Shown one piece after another: positions 24,782 through 34,700 of a stretch of DNA of 64,000 nucleotides (positions are counted from its first letter, which is position 1; the number at the start of each line of letters is the position of its first letter). The notes beneath the pieces are model-generated. The model was given only the letters and a program-made list of their open reading frames with translations. It was not told the DNA's origin and made no database searches. Position numbers and translations under genes: made by a program. Source of the DNA: an uncultured bacterium (GTDB lineage: Bacteria > Cyanobacteriota > Vampirovibrionia > Gastranaerophilales > Gastranaerophilaceae). The stretch is from positions 1-64,000 of the forward strand of contig CASDOW010000007.1 of assembly GCA_949282195.1 (NCBI GenBank), given 5' to 3'.

Positions 24782-25394
24782 AGATATTTTTTGTAATTAC
24801 AAATATAGCTTGTTCGCAGAAGAAATTTGCTATATTTCTCATCAAAAAACCGCTTCTTGCCTTGTTTCTGGTCAAATAAATCGACTTTTCTATTTTAATA
24901 TTTCTTTTTTTGCAAAATTCAAAAAAATCTTCGATTGTTAAAAGATGAACGTTCGGCGTATTGTACCATTCATAAGGCAGCGCCTTAGATTTTGGCATTT
25001 TCCCTTTGAAGAAAAGATAAAATCTTACTCTCCAATATGCAAAATTGGGAAAAGATACAATACATTTATTTGCCACTCTTAACATCTCATAGATAACGAA
25101 TTCGGGGTTTTTTGTTGATTGCAAAGTCTGGTTTAAAATTGCCCAATCATAACTGTTATCTTGAAATTCATCAAGACCTTTATCTAAATCTCCTTGAATT
25201 ACGCTCAAACCGTTTTCAAGCGCTTCTACGACACAATCTTCATTAATTTCAACCCCAAGAGAATTTATTTCTTTTTTTTCTTTTAATATTTTTAAAAGCT
25301 CGCCATTTCCACAGCCTAAATCTAAAACTTTAGATTTTTCTTTAATTAAATCTAAGACAATTTTATAGTTTAAATTGAGATTTTTTGTTGTCAT
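24780..25394 (-). CDS. metW: Methionine biosynthesis protein MetW
   Basis: MetW is a class I methyltransferase-fold protein that forms a complex with MetX and is needed for its activity in several bacteria. The 204 residues have the SAM-type loop VLDLGCGNGELLKILKE near residue 18, then the MetW-specific SYDWAILNQTLQSTKNPEFV, CIVSFPNFAYWRVRFYLFFKG, and LPYEWYNTPNVHLLTIEDF. It lies 1 nt after metX and is surely co-translated with it. The strand is minus and the pair appears to end at the AT-only hairpin. Confidence 0.95.
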   Translation of the reverse strand: MTTKNLNLNYKIVLDLIKEKSKVLDLGCGNGELLKILKEKKEINSLGVEINEDCVVEALENGLSVIQGDLDKGLDEFQDNSYDWAILNQTLQSTKNPEFVIYEMLRVANKCIVSFPNFAYWRVRFYLFFKGKMPKSKALPYEWYNTPNVHLLTIEDFFEFCKKRNIKIEKSIYLTRNKARSGFLMRNIANFFCEQAIFVITKNI

Positions 25395-25395
25395 T

Positions 25396-26490
25396 TTATC
25401 CTCTCAAAAAGCTTTTTATGATTTTTGTTTGCTTATCAAATTCCAATAAAAATGCATCATGCCCGCATTTGCTTTCTAATTCAACAAAAGAAACATCTTT
25501 ATTTATTTTAACTAATGCATTAACCATTTGTTTTGATTGCTTTGTGGTGAAAAGCCAATCAGAAGAAAATGATATAATTAAAAATTTAGATTTTGTATCT
25601 TTAAGAGCATTTTCAAGCGAGCCATATTCTTTTATAGGGTCATAATAATCAAGCGCTTTTGTTATATAAAGATAGCTGTTTGCGTCAAACCTGTCCACAA
25701 AAATCTGCCCTTGGTGCTCTAAATAGCTTTCAACTTGAAAATCTATACCAAAATCAAAATTGGGTTTATCTTTAAATTCTCTGCCGAATTTTTTAATCAT
25801 AGCTTCTTCATATAAATAAGTTATATGACCTATCATTCTTGCAATTGCAAGACCTGATTCAGGATGTTTTTTGTCGTAATAATTGCCATCATTAAAATTC
25901 ACATCCGTAAGAATTGCATTTCTCATAACCGCGTTAAAAGCAATTGATTGAGCATTTAAGCGCGCACTTGAGGCTATTATTATTGTTTTTTCAACAACAT
26001 CAGGATATTTTATTGACCATTCAAGAGCTTGCATGCCGCCCATAGAGCCGCCTGCTACAATAAGCTTTTTGATACCCAGATAATCAATTAATTTTTTCTG
26101 CACATTAACCATATCTTCAACGGTAATTACAGGAAAATCAAGCGCATAGGGTTTATTTGTGTCAGGATTAATTGAAGAAGGCCCTGTTGTACCCCTGCAG
26201 CCGCCTAAAATATTTGATGAAATAATAAAGTATTTTGAAGTATCAAACGCTTTATTTTCGCCTATCATATCATTCCACCAACCAGGCTTTTTGCTGTCTT
26301 TATGATAATTTGCAGCATGCGCATCCCCTGTTAGAGCATGGAGGACTAAAATAGCGTTATCTTTATCTGCGTTTAATTTTCCATAGGTTTCATAAGCTAT
26401 TTCAATATTTTTTAAAACCTTTCCACATTTTAATTTTAAAGGTTCATCAAGCTTTAATATCAAAGTTTCAGTATATATTTTATTCCCCAT
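25396..26490 (-). CDS. metX: Homoserine O-acyltransferase MetX
   Basis: MetX acylates homoserine, the first step committed to methionine. The 364-residue alpha/beta hydrolase shows NAILVLHALTGDAHA, the nucleophile elbow GGSMGGMQALEW, the acid region and the catalytic GHDAFLLE near the end. Standard annotation is acetyltransferase; many MetX enzymes paired with MetW use succinyl-CoA, and the sequence alone does not settle this. No Shine-Dalgarno and no SAM riboswitch or T-box is visible in the 97-bp region shared with the divergent HD-domain gene. It forms a two-gene operon with metW. Confidence 0.94.
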   Translation of the reverse strand: MGNKIYTETLILKLDEPLKLKCGKVLKNIEIAYETYGKLNADKDNAILVLHALTGDAHAANYHKDSKKPGWWNDMIGENKAFDTSKYFIISSNILGGCRGTTGPSSINPDTNKPYALDFPVITVEDMVNVQKKLIDYLGIKKLIVAGGSMGGMQALEWSIKYPDVVEKTIIIASSARLNAQSIAFNAVMRNAILTDVNFNDGNYYDKKHPESGLAIARMIGHITYLYEEAMIKKFGREFKDKPNFDFGIDFQVESYLEHQGQIFVDRFDANSYLYITKALDYYDPIKEYGSLENALKDTKSKFLIISFSSDWLFTTKQSKQMVNALVKINKDVSFVELESKCGHDAFLLEFDKQTKIIKSFLRG

Positions 26491-26623
26491 AAAATTATTT
26501 TATCATCTACATCTAAAGTATAAAAATTTATTAACTATTGTATAGAATATTAAAAAAAATACTTTAGTTTTCAAAATTCCTGCCGATATGGTATTATATA
26601 AACGGCACAAGGATTGGGTATTT

Positions 26624-27907
26624 ATGAGCAGAACTAAAAAAACAAACAATGATGCTTCACTTTATACAAGGAGTATAAATCTTTTAGAAGATGATCCTTT
26701 GGAAGAAATTTTTGCGCTAAATTTAGGCGATTTTTTCACAGAACATTTAATAAATCCTGAGTTTGTAGAAAAAATATCTAAAAAAGCAAAAGAAAAAGAT
26801 AAAAAACAAAGCCTTAAAGACCAATTAAAAGAGCTTATTTCAATATATTCAATAGATAATACTCTAAGCCTTTTGGGATTTAATAATAACGAAGATTTTG
26901 TTATATATAATTCAATCGCAAAAACAATAAAATTAATGTTAAATCTTGTTGAGTGCAACATCTTTTTAGCCAAAAGAGAGCAGCCTCTTCGCCATGCCGG
27001 CTCATCTGACGAAAAAATTTCCGATGAAAATATAACAGATTATATAAAAGAAGTTATGAGAGAAGAAACAGAGCATGTTTTTGAAAAAGACGATTTTCAA
27101 TTTTCACTGTTTCCGATGAAAAATAACTTCGAATGTATCGGCGTTATTGAAATCATAAGAAAAGTTGAAAGACCCCTAGAATTTGAGTATGCTGATTTAA
27201 TTCAAAATATGGCAGGCTTGTTTGTAACATCTCTGGGGCTTCAAAAATTAATAGATGAAGTAAAAAGATTATTAAATGATGACTCTGTTTCAACATTGGA
27301 GCTTCAAAACCTAAGAGCACAATTAACTGCGATTATCGGAGATTTAGGAGATCAACAACAGTCATTCGTTGAAAAATTAGCTTACGCAGTTGACTTAAAA
27401 GGTCAATATAAACGTTCTCATTCAACAGAGTGCGCTGAATTATCTCGTGAAATTTGTAATCAAATGGGGCTAAATGAAAAAACAACAGATTTAATTTATT
27501 ACGCAGGATTACTGCAAAATATCGGAAAAATAACCCTATCAGAAGAACTATTCACCAAAAAAGATAAATTAACAGACGCTGAATGGAATGAATTAAAAAA
27601 TTCACCAAATGTCGGAGTCGGTTTGTTGATGAATATTAATTTCATGTCTGAAGTTGTTCCATACATTAATTATCAACAAGAAAGATATAATGGAAAAGGT
27701 TATCCTGAGGGATTGAGCGGAAATTCTATTCCTTTAGGCTCAAGAATTATCGCTTTAGCAGGCGCATATTGCGCTTTAACCCAAGACAGAATTCATAGAA
27801 AAGCCCTAAGTAATGATGAGGCTCTTAAAATACTAAAAGAAGAATCTGGAATAAAATGGGATCCTAATATTGTTGATGTTTTACTGAAAATAAAAGGTAA
27901 AAAATAA
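26624..27907 (+). CDS. GAF-like and degenerate HD-GYP domain protein
   Basis: The start at 26624 (MSRTKKTNND) follows AAGGAT. The 427-residue protein has a helical N-terminus, a GAF-like middle (about 75-225) and a C-terminal domain that aligns end to end with HD-GYP cyclic-di-GMP phosphodiesterases. Catalytic metal residues are lost: HDIGK is QNIGK, the HP...G histidine is Ser (SPNVG), HHExWDG is YQQERYNG, and the ADxxDALT aspartate is Gly (ALAGAYCALT). Scaffold elements KLTDAEW, GKGYPEGLSG and IPLGSRII remain. It may therefore bind a ligand or partner without hydrolysis. No GGDEF protein occurs in the window. Confidence 0.82.
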   Translation: MSRTKKTNNDASLYTRSINLLEDDPLEEIFALNLGDFFTEHLINPEFVEKISKKAKEKDKKQSLKDQLKELISIYSIDNTLSLLGFNNNEDFVIYNSIAKTIKLMLNLVECNIFLAKREQPLRHAGSSDEKISDENITDYIKEVMREETEHVFEKDDFQFSLFPMKNNFECIGVIEIIRKVERPLEFEYADLIQNMAGLFVTSLGLQKLIDEVKRLLNDDSVSTLELQNLRAQLTAIIGDLGDQQQSFVEKLAYAVDLKGQYKRSHSTECAELSREICNQMGLNEKTTDLIYYAGLLQNIGKITLSEELFTKKDKLTDAEWNELKNSPNVGVGLLMNINFMSEVVPYINYQQERYNGKGYPEGLSGNSIPLGSRIIALAGAYCALTQDRIHRKALSNDEALKILKEESGIKWDPNIVDVLLKIKGKK

Positions 27908-27978
27908 GACAATCTAAATATATTTATGATAAAATCTTGGTATTGTTTATACCAAGATTTTTATTAAAGGATAAAATA

Positions 27979-29121
27979 ATGATTATTCTAAATAAGCCCT
28001 ATGTATCTGATTTTTTAATTGAAACAATAAAAAAGAATGGTTTTAGCGTTTTAGATAATGAAATAGCAAGAAAATATTTTGATGTTAAAGATTTGACTTC
28101 TTCTGATGAAGCAATAAAACTTTCTCAAAATGAATTAATATATTCAAATTCTGAAAATTCTATTGATTGGGTTGTAGAAAATCTTAAAGATTTTGATATT
28201 TCAAGAATGATTAAAATAAGCAAAGATAAAATTTTATTCAGAGAAGCATTAAGAAAAATTTATCCTGATTATTATTTTAGAAAAGTAACTCTTGATGAAA
28301 TTAAAAAAATAAAACCCCAAGAATTAAAATTTCCTTTTGTTTTTAAGCCAAGCGTTGGGTTTTTGAGCTTTGGAGTTTACCCTGTTAAAAATGAAACCGA
28401 ATGGAAAAATATTATTGAAAAATTAAACGAAGACATTAAAAAACTAGAAGGCTTTTTCCCAAAAAGCGTTGTTGATATGTCTGATTTTATTATCGAAGAA
28501 ATGATAGAAGGCGAAGAATATGCGCTTGACGCATATTATGATAATAATGGCGAAGCTGTAATTTTAAATATTTTTCATCATCCGTTTTTTGATGATAAAG
28601 ATGTATCTGATAGAGCTTATTACACCTCAAAAGAAATTATTGAAAAATATCATGATAAATTAAAATCCTTATTAGATGAAATAGGAAAAATAATCGGCTA
28701 TAAAAACTTCCCTTTTCATATTGAATTAAGAATAAATAAAGATAAAATTATCCCGATTGAAGTAAACCCTATGCGTTTTTGCGGCTGGTGTATAACAGAT
28801 ATTGCCAAAAATGCTTGGAATATAAATGTTTATGAATATTTTTTAAATCAGTTAAAGCCAAACTGGCATGAAATATTGAAAAATTCATCAGATGATTATT
28901 TTTATTTCACAATCGGAGACATTCCCTCATCAATTGATAAAAATTCAATAAAATCAGTTGATTATGATAAATATTTAAAAAATATCTCAAACCCTTTAAC
29001 AATAAGAAAAATTGACTATAAAAACAATCCTGTTTTTGCCATTGTTTTTGCAAAAACAAATTCCATAGATGAAATAAAAAATATTCTAAAATTAGATATG
29101 AGTGAATTTATTGAGCTTTAA
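27979..29121 (+). CDS. ATP-grasp enzyme of unknown substrate
   Basis: ATP-grasp enzymes join a carboxylate to an amine or thiol through an acylphosphate. The start at 27979 (MIILNKPYVSDF) follows AAAGGA. The 380-residue protein shows the domain in order: KFPFVFKPSVGFLSFGVYPV (ATP-binding lysine and glycine loop, near 125), DFIIEEMIEGEEYALDAYYD (near 180), FPFHIELRINKDKIIPIEVN (Mg ligands Glu and Asn, near 255-275), then PMRFCGW. This resembles carboxylase-like or amino-acid ligases. The gene is monocistronic and its last 14 bp overlap the end of the convergent ribonucleotide-reductase-like gene. Confidence 0.82.
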   Translation: MIILNKPYVSDFLIETIKKNGFSVLDNEIARKYFDVKDLTSSDEAIKLSQNELIYSNSENSIDWVVENLKDFDISRMIKISKDKILFREALRKIYPDYYFRKVTLDEIKKIKPQELKFPFVFKPSVGFLSFGVYPVKNETEWKNIIEKLNEDIKKLEGFFPKSVVDMSDFIIEEMIEGEEYALDAYYDNNGEAVILNIFHHPFFDDKDVSDRAYYTSKEIIEKYHDKLKSLLDEIGKIIGYKNFPFHIELRINKDKIIPIEVNPMRFCGWCITDIAKNAWNINVYEYFLNQLKPNWHEILKNSSDDYFYFTIGDIPSSIDKNSIKSVDYDKYLKNISNPLTIRKIDYKNNPVFAIVFAKTNSIDEIKNILKLDMSEFIEL

Positions 29122-30403
29122 AAACGCTGATACCTTTAATTCCTTGTTGTTTAGAATATCTTATAATTCTATCTACATCCCAAATAGTACTATTAGGGTC
29201 AAGATTAATTGTTTTTGAAATTTGAGCGTCTGTATGTTTTTGTGCAGCCGCCAATGTATCAATTTCAACAAAATAATTAAGCGGTTTATTTTTATATGGC
29301 TCAATAGAAGGTGTTGTTTTTAATAATCTTGAAATTGCTCCTGTGGGAGAAATTGCGGTTTTTAAGCCATAGGAGCTTGCTTCTTTTTTGATTATTTTAA
29401 GGCATTTTTCCAAAACTTCATTTGCCTTTTTCTCTCCATAATTAAAACCTAAATAATCAAGAAGTTTTTGATATCCTAAAACTCCAATACAGCCGTTTGA
29501 AGCAATACTTTTAAATCCTTTAGATAAGAGATTTGTAGAAAATTTTAAAAAGTCATAGTCAACAGATTGCGTTTTTGGATTGTAAAATTTAGATAAGTTT
29601 ATATGCGCTAAATTTAATCCTTCGTTTTCTTTTAATTCTGCTGCAGCACAGCAATCACAAAGGTAATTTTTATCATTTGAAAAAATTACGGCAGGTTCTC
29701 CCGATTTAAGCATAGAGGTTAAAAGATTATAATAAATTGTGCTTGCGCATAGTTTAGAACCGTTTGAGAGCGTTATATTTTCATTATTGTCAACTTTAGC
29801 TAAAAAATCATCATCCATAATGACCGATAAATCAAAACACCAGTTTTTATAGTCTTTATTATCTTTTAAATGTATAAAATCAAGAATTTTAAAATGATTT
29901 ACGGGTAATAATCCAATTGCAGCGGGCGGTCTTAAAACTGAAGGTTCTCTATATTTAAAATATTTATTTATTTCTCTGATTTCATAAATTGGGTTTTGAA
30001 AATCCGAAAAATTAATTCCAATTCCAATTCCTTTATTGATATAGTCTTCCAATTTTGCTAAATGTGATATTGTTGATTTTTGGGGGTCTAATTTTATTGC
30101 AATTGCGCTTTTAGGGTCATCAAGATTAGAATAAGCATTGCTTGAAAGGCTGACATAGCCTTTTTTTAAAAGCATAGAAAAGTTTTTTATGTCATTAGAA
30201 TTTGAAAAAAGTCTTTTTGAAACATCATCAAAAAAAACATTTATATCTTGATTTTGAGAAATGATTTGTCTTTGAATTAAAACTTTTTTATCAAGATAAG
30301 GGCTTTCAAAAGCACAATAATCTATCCTGTCGGAATGATTAATTACAGGCTTATTGCTATATTGAACGGGTTGTGTTGGTTTATATGGTGATATTTGAAG
30401 CAT
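29108..30403 (-). CDS. Ribonucleotide reductase large-subunit-like protein, probably inactive
   Basis: Several segments align in order with class I/II ribonucleotide reductase alpha chains: SSNAYSNLDDP, GIGIGINFSDFQNP, the finger region, GLNLAHINLSKFYNP (family CNLGSINL), GCIGVLGYQKLLDYLG, TAISPTGAISRLLKTTPSIE (family IAPTGTISxxAGxSxGIEP), and SKTINLDPNSTIWDVDRII. At 431 residues it lacks the ATP-cone and other parts of a 600-900-residue enzyme. The active-site NxCxE loop is replaced by NYLCDCCAAAE, so reduction chemistry is doubtful. It is the last gene after smc-scpA-scpB, one base from scpB, and is presumably translated with condensin components. Confidence 0.75.
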   Translation of the reverse strand: MLQISPYKPTQPVQYSNKPVINHSDRIDYCAFESPYLDKKVLIQRQIISQNQDINVFFDDVSKRLFSNSNDIKNFSMLLKKGYVSLSSNAYSNLDDPKSAIAIKLDPQKSTISHLAKLEDYINKGIGIGINFSDFQNPIYEIREINKYFKYREPSVLRPPAAIGLLPVNHFKILDFIHLKDNKDYKNWCFDLSVIMDDDFLAKVDNNENITLSNGSKLCASTIYYNLLTSMLKSGEPAVIFSNDKNYLCDCCAAAELKENEGLNLAHINLSKFYNPKTQSVDYDFLKFSTNLLSKGFKSIASNGCIGVLGYQKLLDYLGFNYGEKKANEVLEKCLKIIKKEASSYGLKTAISPTGAISRLLKTTPSIEPYKNKPLNYFVEIDTLAAAQKHTDAQISKTINLDPNSTIWDVDRIIRYSKQQGIKGISVFKAQ

Positions 30404-30404
30404 T

Positions 30405-30917
30405 TTACAGATTTTTTAGGTCTTGAGTTGCGTCAAGCTTTTTAACAAGGGCTTTAATGTCCCCTTTTAATTTAAAATATTCTTGAAATTTTTTGGTTGT
30501 TCTAATATTAAAACTTCTTCCGTTTTTATCTTTTGTTCTTGAAATTAACCCTTGCTCCAATAACTCTGCAATATGCTCATAGGCGCTTGGACGAATTTCT
30601 TTTAAGTAAGATTGTCTTATGGGTTCTTTTAGCGCAATTACCGTCAGGGTCTTTAAAACGGCGGGTTTTAGTTCAACAGGACATAATTTTTCAACTATAT
30701 CCATATGTTCTGCTTTAACTTGAATGATATAGCCGTCTTCATCGTCAATTTCTAAGGCGCCGTTTCTTGAAGCATAATCAAACATTAAATCCAATAGCGC
30801 GCTTTCAACTTGTTCAACATCAATATCAATAATTTGAGCAATTTCATCAGGGTGCATTGCTCTTGATGTTATAAATAAAACTGCTTCTATTTTTGATTTT
30901 AATACTTCAGGTTCCAT
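30405..30917 (-). CDS. scpB: Segregation and condensation protein B
   Basis: ScpB is the paired winged-helix (kite) subunit that dimerises and binds ScpA in the SMC complex compacting chromosomes. The 170 residues show KSKIEAVLFITSRAMHPDEI at the start of the first winged helix, LKPAVLKTLTVIALKEPIRQ in the second, and ELLEQGLISRTKDKNGR, all typical. It starts 4 nt after the scpA stop and ends one base before the next gene, so the order smc-scpA-scpB is one transcript. Confidence 0.95.
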   Translation of the reverse strand: MEPEVLKSKIEAVLFITSRAMHPDEIAQIIDIDVEQVESALLDLMFDYASRNGALEIDDEDGYIIQVKAEHMDIVEKLCPVELKPAVLKTLTVIALKEPIRQSYLKEIRPSAYEHIAELLEQGLISRTKDKNGRSFNIRTTKKFQEYFKLKGDIKALVKKLDATQDLKNL

Positions 30918-30921
30918 TTAA

Positions 30922-31794
30922 TTATTCTTCTTCCTTAGAATTTTTTTCTTCTTTTTTTACAAATAATTTTCCGTAGAATTCATTTTGATATAGCTCACAT
31001 TCCTCTTCGCGAGCCAAAAATAATAATGCAATAAAAGCTGAGCTTCTATCAAAACCCAATAAACAAAGCTCTCTTAATTCAATATTTTCTTCTCTTTGAA
31101 AAATTTGAACAAGATTTTGGCGCATTTTTTCAACAACTTGTTCAACATATTCTTCATGGGCTAATTCCTTAATATCAGAAGCTTTTAAGTTTGCATAATT
31201 TCGAACGCGTCTTTCTTTCCTATCCAGTGCTGATTTAATTGCATATTTTTTTTCTAATTCTTCATAGAATTGAATATGGCGGATTAAATCTTTTAAGGTT
31301 ACAGTTCTTTTTCTGTTTAATCTTACTGATGTTCTTCTTTGTAATACTTCATCAAAAGAAACAATGTTGTTTGTCGGAATTTGCATTTGTTCAAAGTCTT
31401 CAGCAGCTTCAAAATCATCTTCAAAATAATCCTCAGGCTCCATTTCAAAATCATTTATGGTTATACCTTGTAAAATATCTGATTTAATTTTTAAAAGTGT
31501 TGATGAAAATAAAATGGCTTTACCGACAGAACGAAGATTATCCTGTTTTAATTCGGAAATTCGCTTCATGTATTTATCGTATAAATCTACAATATCAATG
31601 TTCCAAGGGTCAATTTTGCCCATTTTAACTAAATCAAGGATGATTTCAATTGCGTCTGTTTGAACATTTTTTTTGATACCGGTGTTTGAAATAAATTCGA
31701 TGTTATTACCAAAATCAACAGTGCCATCCAGCACTTTGATTTCATCATACATATTTTTATTATTGCTATAAAATTCGCTAACTGCTTCAGACAT
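30922..31794 (-). CDS. scpA: Segregation and condensation protein A
   Basis: ScpA is the kleisin that bridges SMC heads and carries the ScpB dimer. The 290 residues begin with a nonstandard leader, then the family core AIEIILDLVKMGKIDPWNID, IVDLYDKYMKRISE, and GKAILFSSTLLKIKSDILQ. The C-terminal winged helix (VVEKMRQNLVQIF, CLLGFDRSSAFIALLFLARE) is present. The middle is acidic and longer than usual. The start overlaps the smc stop by one base (TAATG), indicating coupled translation. Confidence 0.95.
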   Translation of the reverse strand: MSEAVSEFYSNNKNMYDEIKVLDGTVDFGNNIEFISNTGIKKNVQTDAIEIILDLVKMGKIDPWNIDIVDLYDKYMKRISELKQDNLRSVGKAILFSSTLLKIKSDILQGITINDFEMEPEDYFEDDFEAAEDFEQMQIPTNNIVSFDEVLQRRTSVRLNRKRTVTLKDLIRHIQFYEELEKKYAIKSALDRKERRVRNYANLKASDIKELAHEEYVEQVVEKMRQNLVQIFQREENIELRELCLLGFDRSSAFIALLFLAREEECELYQNEFYGKLFVKKEEKNSKEEE

Positions 31795-34700
31795 TATTCA
31801 TCCTTTATTTTAATTCCGGAAATTTTCGTAACCCCTTTGTCTTTTTGAGTTACGCCAATCATCCTGTCGGCATTATCAAGCATTGGTTTTCTTAGTGAAA
31901 CAACAATAAATTGAGCGGTTTTAGACTGATTGGTGATGATTTGGGCTAATTTTTCAACATTTGGACCGTCAAGATGCATATCAACTTCATCAAAAGCATA
32001 AAATGGCGCAGGCAGATATTTTTGAATTGCAAAGACAAAAGCCAAAGCCGTTAGAGATTTTTCTCCACCTGACATGCCTGCAAGTTTCTGATTTCTCTTA
32101 TCTCTGATGTTTGCAACAAAAGTCAAACCGCCCGAAAACGGATCTTCTTCGTTTTCTAATGATAGAGAGCCTGAACCTTGCGAAATTTGTTCGAAAACTT
32201 CTTTAAAGTTGTTATTAATTGCATGGTATGCTTCAAGGAATGTTTCTTTTTTTAATCCTTGATAACCATTCATTCTGGTTTTAATTTCATTTTTTTCATT
32301 GTTTAGAGTTTCAACTTTTTCTTTATAAGAATTTTGGCGCTCCAAAACCGCATCATATTCGGTTAGGGCTCTCATATTGACAGGTTCTAATTCCTCCATT
32401 TTCTTTTGGAGTTTAGAAATCTTTGAATTAATTTCATCAAGGGAAATTTCCGTTTGTTCAAGTTCTTTCGGATTAATTCCCATTTCGCTAAATTCTTTTA
32501 TAATATTCTCTAAAATCGGCTCCAATTCGCGCCTTCTTGCTTTATAGCTTTCTTCTTGTTCTAATAATCTTTCAATATCATCTTGAATTTTATTTTTAGA
32601 AGTTTTAGAGTTTAATAATTCTTCTTGTAATTCATCTCTTTTTTGTTGTAACTCAACAAGGTTTTTGCCCAGTTCAAGAATTTCTTTTTCTAATTTTTCA
32701 AGAACTTCTTTTAGGGATGAAATTTCTTTTTCAAATTGTTCTTTTTCTGTTTTTAAATTTTCATTGTCGTTTGTTAATTTTTTAATATCATTTTCACGAG
32801 TTGAAATTTGACTTTGTTGGAATTTGATTTGGTTTTTATCTTTTTCAATATCATTTTCCTTTGTCATTATTGCTTTTTCAAGGTCTTTGATGTCTTGTTC
32901 AACTCCTGTTGTTTTTTCTTTTAATTTTTTTAATTCACCCTCATCAATCAATTTTTCAACTGCTTCAAGCTCCTCTTGAAGGGTTTGAGTTTGTTCGTTT
33001 AATTTTATGTGTTTATTTTCAATTAAATCAAGTTCGCGAGATAATTTTGTATTTTTTTCTTTCAATTCTTTTAAAAGTTTTTCGCCGTCAGAAATAATAT
33101 TCGAACTTGATTCATTATTTGAAATCAAATTTTTAAGCTCAATTTTAGCAGCGTTTAGTGTGTTTAGCGCGCTTGAATGTTTTTGCCTTATATCATCTAA
33201 TCTTCGCTCTAAATCTTTTTCTTTTTGAGCTAAATCTCTTGCTTGCTGTTCTAAGTCTTTAAGAGCTTTTTTGTATTTTTCAAGTTCTCTTTCTTGACTT
33301 TTATCAAAGAAAGATGCGTTTTTCTTTTTAGCACCGCCTGTTATAAGACCGCTTTTTTCTGTTATATCGCCTTCAAGAGTTACTACTCTATATTTTCCTG
33401 CCAGTTTTTTAGCGCAATTTTCATCTTCTACAACAATCGTTTCACCAAGTGCAAAATAAAATGCGTCAAGATACTTGTCGTCAAAATCTATTAAATTGAT
33501 TGCAAAATCAATTACACCTTTTTCTTTGGGCAAAGAAAGACGAGCGGGCGTTTTTTTGATTATGCTTAAGGGGATAAAAGAGGCCCTGTCTCTTCCTAAT
33601 GAACGCAATACTTGAATTGCTTTATAAGCAACATCTTGATTATCAACAACAATTGAATAAGCGCGAGCGCCCATTGCAACATTTATTGCGTCAATATATT
33701 CACCTTCGACATCTGCTAATTGAGCTAAGGGTTGATGAACCCCTTCAATATGAGCATTTAGAACAGATTGAATACCTGAGCCTTGTCCTGCTGTTTTATA
33801 AGCATTTTTATTGGCGTCTAAGATTGCAATTCTTTTTTGAGCCTGCTGGATTTTATAGAAAGTATCTTCTTTTTGTGTCTTTGTTTTATCCAATTCTTCA
33901 AAAGTTTTTGTTTGAATTATTTTATATTCTTGAGTTTCAGTTGTTAGAGTTTCAATTTGAAGATTTAATTTATCTTTTTCATCTTCAAAAATCTTAGATG
34001 AATTTAAAAGTTTTTCAATTTGAGTTTTTGTTTGGTTAATTTTTTCGGTATTGTTTTTATATTCACTTTCTAAGGGTAATTGTTCTTTAATTAGTTCGGT
34101 TTCTTTATCTTTTAGAGTTTCTAATTCTTTTTTTAATTTATTTCTGTTTTGAATGTGTTCATCGGCAGATTTATTTAAACCTGTCATTTCTGTAATGATT
34201 TTATTTAATTCTTCTTTTTTTATTTTTAAGCTGTCATTTAATTCAATTAGCTCTTTGTTTTTTTCTTCAATTGCTTTTGTATATTCTTCAATTTTTTGTT
34301 TTTGAACTTCTATGCCGTTTTTGTAACTTTCAATTGATTTTAAATTATCAATTGTTGTTTTATCGCATTGAGCTATGGCAGATTTTTTTCTTTCTACTTC
34401 GCCTTTTTTTTCTTCTAAAAGTTTTTTAACTTCAAGCTGTTTTTCTTCGCCTTGGGCTTTAACTTTTGCATTTATTTCATCATATTTTAATTTAAGGTCT
34501 TCAATTTTTGTTGTAGCTTCTTTTAATTTTTCATTAAGTTCTTTTTTTGTTTTTGTTGCTAATAAAATATTTTGATGAACAAGTTCAAGTGAGCGCACAG
34601 TATCAAAATATTTTGCGCTATGGATTTTTGTTTCAAGCTCCGTTTTTTCATCTTTAAATTTTTTATATTTAAGAGCAACTTCTCTTTCTTGTTTTAATTG

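Noticed and set aside
26491-26590. Riboswitch or operator before metX
   Set aside because: No SAM riboswitch or T-box features are seen. An 8-9-bp inverted repeat (CTAAAGTA at 26513 and its complement at 26560) exists but is far apart and in AT-rich sequence, so it could be chance.
32909-33997. Several open frames antisense to smc
   Set aside because: They arise from the Glu/Lys-rich coiled-coil codons read in reverse and have Phe/Leu-rich, unstructured translations.
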